Below, in pieces: positions 56,678 to 64,000 of a stretch of DNA of 64,000 nucleotides. The first letter of the stretch is position 1, and each line of letters begins with the position of its first letter. A program made the position numbers and the translations under genes. Origin of the DNA: Metellina segmentata (lineage: Eukaryota > Arthropoda > Arachnida > Araneae > Tetragnathidae); assembly GCA_947359465.1 (NCBI GenBank), contig OX375881.1, positions 123,763,967 to 123,827,966 of the forward strand, given 5' to 3'. Under the pieces are notes generated by a model. The model had not been told where the DNA came from and did not search any database. It saw only the letters and a program-made list of their open reading frames with translations.

Positions 56678-58390
56678 ATGGATCTTGTTTCAAAGAGATG
56701 GAGGAAGCCAAAAGGCCGACCCAGCAAGAGAAGGAAAGCAAATGCAGAAAATAGCCAGAAACGCTATGCAAAATCAGAATGTTCTGCTAACATTGTTGAA
56801 AGGCAGGAACCAGCTCCCCAGCCTGAAGCCAACTACATAATCACTCACAAAACTGTGTTTGAGGAATTGTTGGAGAAAGTTCCCTGCAAAAGCTGTAAAC
56901 AATGTTCACTTGTTGTGCATCAACACCATTCTTTGGGATATTCGGTCAAGCTGGAGCTCTTGTGTGGTACATGCGATGAGAGCTATGGTACTGTGTTTTC
57001 AAGTCCTCAAGAAGAACCAAAAAGCTCTCATGACATCAATGGCAAGTTGGTGAGTGCCTTCTTGTCCATAGGAAGAGGCCATGCTGCCTTAGAAACTTTT
57101 TCTTCTATATTAAATATGCCTGTTATGGACAAAAAAACCTTTTCTAAATGTATGCTGAACTTGTCTATTAAAAATCAAGACGTCAAACGACGAATGCTGC
57201 AAGTGTCCCGTGAAGCTGCTAGAGCAGCTCATATCAAAATGGATGGCGCACTTAGTACTAGTGTCGTAATAGATGTCAGTGTTTCTTACGACGGTACGTG
57301 GCAGAAGCGAGGGCATACTTCAAAGCTTGGATTAGGTATTGTCATTGACATAATAAGTGGCCTTGTCCTCGACTTTGAAGTACTATCCAAGTACTGTCAC
57401 AATTGTGTGATGACTGCCAAGGAACTGGGAATGGGTACTCCTGAATTTTGCATTTAGAAAGAAGGGCATGTTGAAGAATGCGAAAAGAACTTCGATGGAT
57501 CAAGCGGAGCTATGGAAATGCATGCTGCCCTAAATATGTGGAGGAGGTCTGTGAGCGATTGCAGTATGCGATACGTGTCGGTATTGAGTGATGGGGACTC
57601 GAAGACTTTTCAGTTCTTGAATCAGAATCAAGTCTATGGGCCTGATCTTGAAATTCAAAAGGAAGAGTGCCTGAACCATGTAGCAAAAAGGTTGGGCACA
57701 TCCTTAAGAAATAAAGTCAAAGAATGGTGCATGAAAAAAGTGACGATCGGTGGTAAAAAGAAAGGCAGTTTGACTGAAAAAAATATAGTTAAGCTGCAAA
57801 ACTTTTATCGCAAAGCAATAAGAGACAATGTGCCTGACACACAAAAAATGAAGTCTGCTATATATGCTAGTTTGTTGCATTGCTCATCTAATGACAGAAA
57901 GCCACAGCATACCAAGTGTCCTGATGGGGAAACATCATGGTGTTTCTACCGAAGGGCGATTGCCAAAGGGGAAATGCCAGAATCTCACGCTGCAATGAAG
58001 ACCCACCTGACGCCACAGGTAGTGGAAAAGATTATGCCAGTTTATCAGCGACTAGCATCTGATGCTATTTTAGACAGATGTGTTGCTGGTAAGACGCAGA
58101 ACATCAACGAAAACATTCATAGCTGCATTTGGAGGAAATGTCCCAAGGAAGTGTTCGTTTCACGAAGAAGGCTGGAGTTAGCAGTAACTGATGCTATTCA
58201 AAAACATAACTTGGGATATGTGAAAGCTCTTGAATCGGAGGATAATCCCTCTTTAGATTCAAGTTTTTCTCTGATTATTGCCAAAAGACGGGACCACAGG
58301 CGTAAAACGCAGAAAAATGCTGTGGTAAAAAAAAAAAAAAAAAAAAAATCGGTGAAACCGGATGCAGCATATTGTGCTGGAGCATTTTAA
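56678..58390 (+). pseudogene. Mutator-like (possibly Kolobok) DDE transposase, one nonsense codon
   Basis: 570 codons in one frame, broken only by TAG at 57455-57457. A basic N-terminus (residues 7-30), zinc-ribbon-like C-x2-C-x2-C (70-76) with C-x2-C (96-99), S-Y-D-G-T-W-Q-K-R-G with Asp 205, L-S-D-G-D-S-K with Asp 305/307, H-T-K-C-P-D-G-E-T-S-W-C (near 412), N-I-N-E-N-I-H-S-C-I-W with Glu 478, a lysine run from an A-tract (58327-58349), and the end A-Y-C-A-G-A-F-stop. All these blocks are shared with the 1711-3617 copy at low overall identity, so they probably mark functional sites. Because only one stop breaks it, related active copies may exist elsewhere in the genome. Confidence 0.88.
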
Positions 58391-59342
58391 TTTTGGTTAC
58401 ATCAATCAAATTATATTAATTTTTTTGAGAATTACTTTTGTTTTACTTTTTATACATTTTTTATCGTGTATTATAACATACATACATCTTGTATTACAAC
58501 ATACGCACATCTTGTATTACAACACTACTCTACAATTATGACATACATGTTTTTCAATTCAATAGCAGTACTGTAAAATTTTATCATCTTCTTCTATCCT
58601 ATATTAGTGTTTAATTAAATTTAATTTGTGTTCTTTGTTTCTTGTAGTTATTTACTAAGAAATTTAAAGACTTTCAATTTACGTAAAGTTTTTTACCATC
58701 CATATGCGTTATGTGAATTACAATTATGTGCTTAAAAACTGCATTATAAAGAATGCATGAACTATATTTGTGTTATGCTAGAGTTCTAGAGCTAAATATA
58801 TTCCTAAAAATTATTTATACTCTTTTGAAATGAAAAAAGTTGTTTTTCTTCAAATCAAAAAATTGCTTCGAACTAAAATTTCAAAATGCTCCGGACGTCT
58901 CAATTTTCATCCTATAACTACAAGACTCTCCATATTTTCTCCTGTTATAAGTATTAAAAGATTTTGGGATGCACATATATAATAATAATTGTGTGAAGAG
59001 AAAAATTTAACTTTTTAACTAAAAATGTCATTTTTTTTCTTAAAAATTCCTTTTAAGAGCACATTTTAATTTATTACTAATAAACTATCATATTAAACAT
59101 GACATTGCTTCCCAAAATTTTTTAAATAGTGTCTTAAGATAAGAAATCAAAAAAAAATCAAAGATATTGAAAAAATTGGAACGCCCGGAGCATTTTGAAC
59201 TTTTGTTAAATTGTTTTTTAAATTTCAACTATTTTAAAAATTAATAAATTTTTTTACACCAAATTTTTTTTTCAGGTTTAGTTTGACAATATATATTATC
59301 AGACAAAATTTTGAGCTTTTTTATTTAAAATTAAGAAAAAAT
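58391..59342. other. 3' non-coding part of transposon copy 2
   Basis: Very AT-rich, with short ATTACAACATACGCACATC-like direct repeats near 58475-58525. No coding frame. Confidence 0.6.
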
Positions 59343-59364
59343 ATTTTTAGTGTCCACTGTAGCC
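59343..59364 (-). repeat. right terminal inverted repeat, transposon copy 2
   Basis: ...AGTGTCCACTGTAGCC, followed by TTAA at 59365-59368. Confidence 0.93.
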
Positions 59365-60750
59365 TTAAAAGGTCGAGCGTAGTTAGGAATTTTGCACGTC
59401 CTGCCTTGAATCTTAATTCATCCGAATTTTGCATTGGGAACGCTACAATCTGACTCTCCGCATTGAGACCTCGATAGTCGAAACACAACCGTACAGTACC
59501 ATCCTTTTTTGCCACACAGACTATGGGGTAGGCAATCTCCGCTGTAGACGGTTCAATGAGCTCCCTCATTATCAACTCCTCAATCTGCTTCTCGACCTGC
59601 GGTTTAATTGACTCGGGTATCCTATAAATGTGCGGTTGTTTCCGTTCTACGCCCGGTTTCAGTCGAATTGTGTGGGACTCTACATTGGCTTTCCTCATCT
59701 CTCCATTGAATAGAGAGCCAAATACGTTCAACAAAGAACACAATTCTCGTTTCTGATGTCCTCGTAAGTGATCAAGTCCCTTGCTCTTACCGAACGTCTC
59801 GATATCTTGCCTGCCGTTTATTGGTTTGTCAATAGGCGCGTCCAGGACTTCTCCGAATTCTTCGTCTGACTCATATATTACTCCCACTGCCCCGATGGGT
59901 TGTACGTACTTGCGTATCTTATTTTGATGTAAATGACGGGAACTACCATCTGACAACTTCACTATATACGAGTGGGGTGATTTGACTTCCACTATTTCTC
60001 CTGGCCCCATCCATCTCGAACAAAGCTTGTTTGTACTGTCGGGAAACAGGACAACTACTTCATCACCCAGTCCGAACTGTCGATTGGAGGACCTTAAATT
60101 GTGGAGATGGACGTACCGTGCCTGTTGTACTTCAGCCTGTGTCGTAGCGAATTCCTGAGCCGATTTTAGCCTATCTCTGAGTGACCTGAGATATTCTGAG
60201 ACTGATTCCCCCACTCCTTGAGGTATCACGGCTTCTTCCACCCAACTGGATTTTAAAATCGCCAACGGGCCTTCCGGTAAAAGACCGTACATTAACATGA
60301 ACGGTGGTACACCCGTAGTGGAACTTGGCGCTTCTCTATACGCCCATAATAAATAGGGTAGTAATTTATCCCACTCTCTTCCTTGATCACTAATAGCATG
60401 ATGAAGCATATTTTTCATGGTCCCTATAAACCTTTCCACTAATCCGTTCGCGGAAGGGTATCCAGGTGTCGAAAACTTTGGGGTTACGTCCAACTTACCC
60501 AAAAATTCCTTGGTTAACAGGGATGCAAAACTTGTCCCATTATCCATAGCGATAATCCGTGGAACCCCCATCCTCATGAACACCTCAGTGAATGCCTCAC
60601 AGGTTGCCTTTGCAGTTAACGATCTCAAAGGTACCGCCTCCGGCCATCTACTGTGTTGTTCCATAATGCATAACACTTACTGATGCCCCCTTGAAGATTT
60701 AGGCTCTACTGGCCCAAAAATGTCCGCATTAACCACCTGAAACGGCAACT

Positions 60751-63700
60751 CAGAAGACCTATTTAAGAAGCAATGATTCCATCAACATTTACTATTAGAA
60801 AAAATTACGATGATGGCCAAACATGTGGAGGTGTTGCACTGCTTACCTCCCATGACTTGCCAGTCACTCAAATTAACCTCAAAACAAATCTCCAAACTGT
60901 TGCTGTAAGGCTTCACGTCAATATCTTAACTGCAATATGTAATTTATGCTTACCTTCTAAAACCCATATCACCACTTCTGAATTAAATAATTTAATCGAT
61001 CAACTTCCGCAACCATTCATTGTACTTTGTGACCTAAATGGCCATAATATTCTCTGGGGCAATTCAGACATTAATCGTAGAGGCAAACAAATTGAAAAAC
61101 TAATAACGGACAATGATTTATGTATAATGAATAACGGCCAACCTACTTACTTTCACTTACCTTCACTTACTTACCATTCAATAGATCTGGCAATTTGCAC
61201 TCCTTCAATTTTGCAGTTTTGGACTTTTTGTGTGGTTCCTTACCTTTACAATAGTGACCATTATCCTATAAAACTAAAATATGCAGGCCAATACTAACGC
61301 TCCTCTGTCAGCCAAACTAACTATATATTTGAAACTGCAAACTGGCCACTCTTTACTAGCCTCGCAGATATTTCTAACACAGTAGAAACTGGTGACATCG
61401 ATGAAGTCACTTCAAGGATAACAGACATAATTATAGCTAGTGCTGACGCCTCAATTAAAAAAGTCAGAAATACGCCTAAAAAACCAAAAGAAACCTTGGT
61501 GGAATGAGGAATGTAGCGATGCGTATCGGAAGCAAAGGAAAGCCTGGAATATCTTCAATAGATATCCAACAAGAGAAAACTATATTATTTATAAAAAAAC
61601 AAAAGCTGCCTTTCGAAAAATTCAACGACTTAGTAAGAGGGATTCTTGGATAAATTATGTCAATAGTATAAATAGTAAGACCACAAGTAAACAACTATGG
61701 AACAGGATTAAAAGAATTTCCGGTGTTTAACCCAATAGACAAATTCCTATTCTAGAACATAACAATCAAATACTATCGGCACCCAAATACATAGCAAGCA
61801 CAATTGCTTCATGCCTTTCCGAAATATCTAGCTCCAATAACTACACTGAAAGTTTAAAAAAAATTAAAGTTGCATCTGAAAAGACTAAAGTTAATTTTAC
61901 TTCAAACTGCATACTATCATATAATTGTGATTTTACTTTCTCCGAATTGACAAAGGCTTTATCCTTAGTTAACAAATCAACTCCTGGCCCAGATAATATT
62001 AGTTACATCATGCTCAAACATTTATCAACTAGTTCTCTAAATAACCTCTTGAAATTTTACAGTATAATTTGGAACGAGCACACTTTTCCGCAGTCATGGA
62101 GGTATGCTAATATAATACCCATACTTAAGCCGAATAAAGATCCCAAGAACCCTTCCAACTACCGTCCATTAGCCCTGACAAGCTGCTTATGCAAAATTTT
62201 AGAAAAGATGATCAACGCGAGGTTAATTTATATTTTAGAAAAGGATGAATGTCTCTCTCCATTTCAAATTGGTTTCAGGAAAAATTGATCCACTATTGAT
62301 AATCTTGACTGAAATCAGAAACGCATTTGTACAAAATAAACATCTCGTCTCGATTTTTTTCGATATCGAAAAAGCTTACGATCGAGCATGGAGACATGGA
62401 ATTTTAAAAGATATTTTTAATTATGATATAAGAGGAAATCTGCCGATTTTTATTCAAATTTTTTTAGAAAAAAAGATATTTTAAAGTAAAGATTGGATCA
62501 ATTTTTTCAGATGTTTTTACTCAAGAGGAGGGAGTGCCACAAGGCAGTGTTTTAAGTGTTACTTTATTTATTTTAAAAATTAACAATATTGTTTCTCAAT
62601 TGCCTCCTTCAGTTAACGGTCGTATTTACGTTGACGATCTGCCAATTTCATGCGCAGCTAAAGACATTCGTTTAATAGAGTAATATAACTTCAACAGGCC
62701 GTTAACAAAATCACACATTGGACTAACGGAAATGGTTTCAGTTTCTCACCTTCCAAAACCTCGTGTGTTCATTTTTGTAAAAAAATGAAATCTTCACCTT
62801 GACCCTGAAATATTTTTCAAAGATATTTTAATTAATGTTGTGGACAATATCAAATTTTTAGGTATCATATTTGACAAGAAGTTGACTTTTCAACCGCATA
62901 TTTTAAATCTACGCAAACGTTGCGAAAACGCTCTTAACATCTTACGAGTTTTATCAAAATTATCATGGGGATCCGATCGAGCTTGTCTTTTAAAAATATA
63001 TAGAGCATTATAATACGATCAAAATTACATTACGGCTGCGTGATGTATGGTTCAGCAAGAAAATCTGCTCTTCAAATCCTGAACATTATCCACCACACAG
63101 CTTTACGTTTATGTTCTAGTGCCTTTAGGACTTCACCCGTAAGCAGCTTGTATGTAGAATCTTTTGATCCTCCCCTGGACTTAAGACGACAGTTGTTGTC
63201 CTTGGAATATTATTTTAGATTAACCTCAACTCCTCATCACCCATTGCATACCTTTCATCACAGTCCATATTTAAAACGCCTTTATCAAGCAAAAACATCC
63301 TTCATCCCTACATTCCACTTAAGAATGCTGGATTTAATGAACGGATCCCCTAAATTTCTTCACTTGATGTCTCCCAGAAAAAACTGTATTATTTCTCTCC
63401 TTGGTTTAATCATGATTTTGAATTTCAAAACTCCTTCCAAGATTTTTATAAGGCAGATACTTCTGATATTATTTACAAAGAACTCTTTCTAAAGCATTTA
63501 GAAAAATACTCTAATTGTATACATATTTATACGGACGGGACTAAAAAGGCAAACTATGTTGGAGCTGCGTTCACTATTAATGATTCCCTTCACAGTTTCA
63601 AACTTCATTATTCATGTTCTGTTTTTACCGCTGAAATAATGGCCATCTATAAAGCACTAGAACATATATCCGATCATTGTCATAAAAATAAATCATTTTC

Positions 63701-63903
63701 ACAGATTCATTAAGTGAACAGTCATTAAAACATCCTGATCATGACAAGTCATCCCATTGTTTTAGAGTCACTGAAAATAATTTATCATCTTTCATCCAAA
63801 AATTTTAGCTTGGTATTTTGTTGGATTCCATCTCACGTTGGGATATCAAGAAATGAGATTATCGACAAAATCGCCAAATCGGCCGTAAATCATATTAGTT
63901 GCT
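60751..63903 (+). pseudogene. unit D: Jockey-like fragment (dead)
   Basis: Same pieces as the other units, with private changes (CAGAAGACC at the junction; Asn for Asp in R-K-N-Y-D; Ala for Thr in Y-D-R-A-W-R-H near 62386). It shares the RT-tail TGA (near 62786) with A and B. Confidence 0.85.
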
Positions 63904-64000
63904 TGACAGTTCTTCCTTAGGCTGATTTCCTAATCCTCTGCCTTGTCGTCCTCCAAACAGTAACACTAGTCCATGAGCATATTTCACTTATTTATTTACA
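63904..64000 (-). other. unit D: Gypsy 3' region, cut by window end
   Basis: Start of the Gypsy-derived part; shares GTCGTCC with unit C. The array continues past the window. Confidence 0.6.

Larger units (their letters stand above)
56241..59364 (+). mobile_element. TTAA-flanked DNA transposon, DGTW/Mutator-like transposase, copy 2
   Basis: 3124 bp, with 22-bp terminal inverted repeats (GGCTACAGTGGACACT plus six bases, one mismatch) at 56241-56262 and 59343-59364. TTAA lies on both sides (56237-56240, 59365-59368); units A and B have the intact site CCCTTTAAAAGG with a single TTAA. It encodes a transposase related to copy 1. It is absent from A and B, so it probably inserted after the array formed. 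Confidence 0.92.
55209..60750 (-). pseudogene. unit C: integrase - RT - RNase H pol, split by a transposon
   Basis: Coding parts are 59365-60750 (integrase and first RT blocks) and 55209-56240 (rest of RT, RNase H). This copy is the best preserved: it keeps the Pro before S-A-N-G-L-V-E-R-F, has Phe in C-F-D-Y-R-G-L-N, and its (CA)19 tract is in frame, so RT and RNase H form one open frame (56240-55209) with about 12 alternating Cys-Val residues inserted after the F-I-D-D box. The TAA near 60677-60679 is shared with A and B. The transposon 56241-59364 interrupts RT between L-D-L-L and K-G-Y-W. Confidence 0.88.
38640..64000. repeat. tandem array of ~6.33-kb units (four, last incomplete)
   Basis: Units start at CAG(G/A)AGACC: A 38640-44970 (6331 bp), B 44971-51302 (6332 bp), C 51303-60750 (6.32 kb plus a 3128-bp transposon insertion), D from 60751 beyond the window. 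By eye the units differ by only a few tens of bases. Each joins a Jockey-like fragment (plus) to a Ty3/Gypsy fragment (minus), and all share the same stops. Confidence 0.95.

Overview
The window looks like an arthropod nuclear genome (possibly a chelicerate such as a spider; this is low-confidence inference). It is AT-rich, has no bacterial-style operons, and carries an animal-type mix of BEL/Pao, Ty3/Gypsy, Jockey-like, Loa/R1-like, Tc1, mariner and TTAA-targeted DNA transposons, plus degraded 5S rRNA-derived repeats. I see no convincing host protein-coding gene. Almost everything recognisable is a transposable element (TE), most of it broken and nested.

Layout. 0-0.3 kb: remnant of a piggyBac transposase C-terminus. 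1.2-10.9 kb: a minus-strand Ty3/Gypsy element with ~450-bp LTRs and a primer-binding site matching the 3' end of tRNA-His. Its left LTR is split by a 2.9-kb DNA transposon that duplicated TTAA and encodes a 'Mutator-like' DGTW transposase. 11.06-14.13 kb: a dead Tc1 element on the minus strand, split by a 1.57-kb TG...CA segment with a 5-bp target-site duplication (TSD), probably a solo LTR. 14.1-16.3 kb: nothing recognised. 16.3-20.6 kb: three copies, two of them inverted, of a repeat starting in 5S rRNA-derived sequence, with two mariner relics and a ~185-bp tandem repeat between the arms. 20.87-26.70 kb: a young BEL/Pao element (150/151-bp LTRs differing by one base, TSD CGCTT) with frameshifts and a YIDA reverse transcriptase (RT) active site. 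27-36.7 kb: a plus-strand Loa-like LINE split by a minus-strand R1/Loa-like LINE (29314-35777, 11-bp TSD). 36.7-38.6 kb: 5' part of a Jockey-like LINE.

38.64 kb to the window end: a tandem array of four 6.33-kb units (the fourth runs off the end). Each unit fuses a dead Jockey-like fragment (plus strand) to a dead Ty3/Gypsy fragment (minus strand). The Gypsy pol is ordered integrase - RT - RNase H, the copia-like order known from the Gmr1 group. All units share the same inactivating changes, so the array grew by DNA-level duplication, not retrotransposition. A (CA)n tract sits inside the RT reading frame (52, 54 and 38 nt in units A, B, C); only the 38-nt allele is in frame. Unit C also received a second TTAA-flanked DGTW transposon (56241-59364).

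The most interesting observations are: (1) two related transposons that both duplicated exactly TTAA, each proven by an undisturbed copy of the target in the same window, which argues for a Kolobok-like assignment of a transposase family usually labelled Mutator-like; (2) the integrase-first Gypsy element; (3) the tandem array of a two-retrotransposon chimera with a frame-altering microsatellite; (4) 5S rRNA-derived modules in inverted orientation. Identity estimates and boundaries come from reading by eye; no database search was run.
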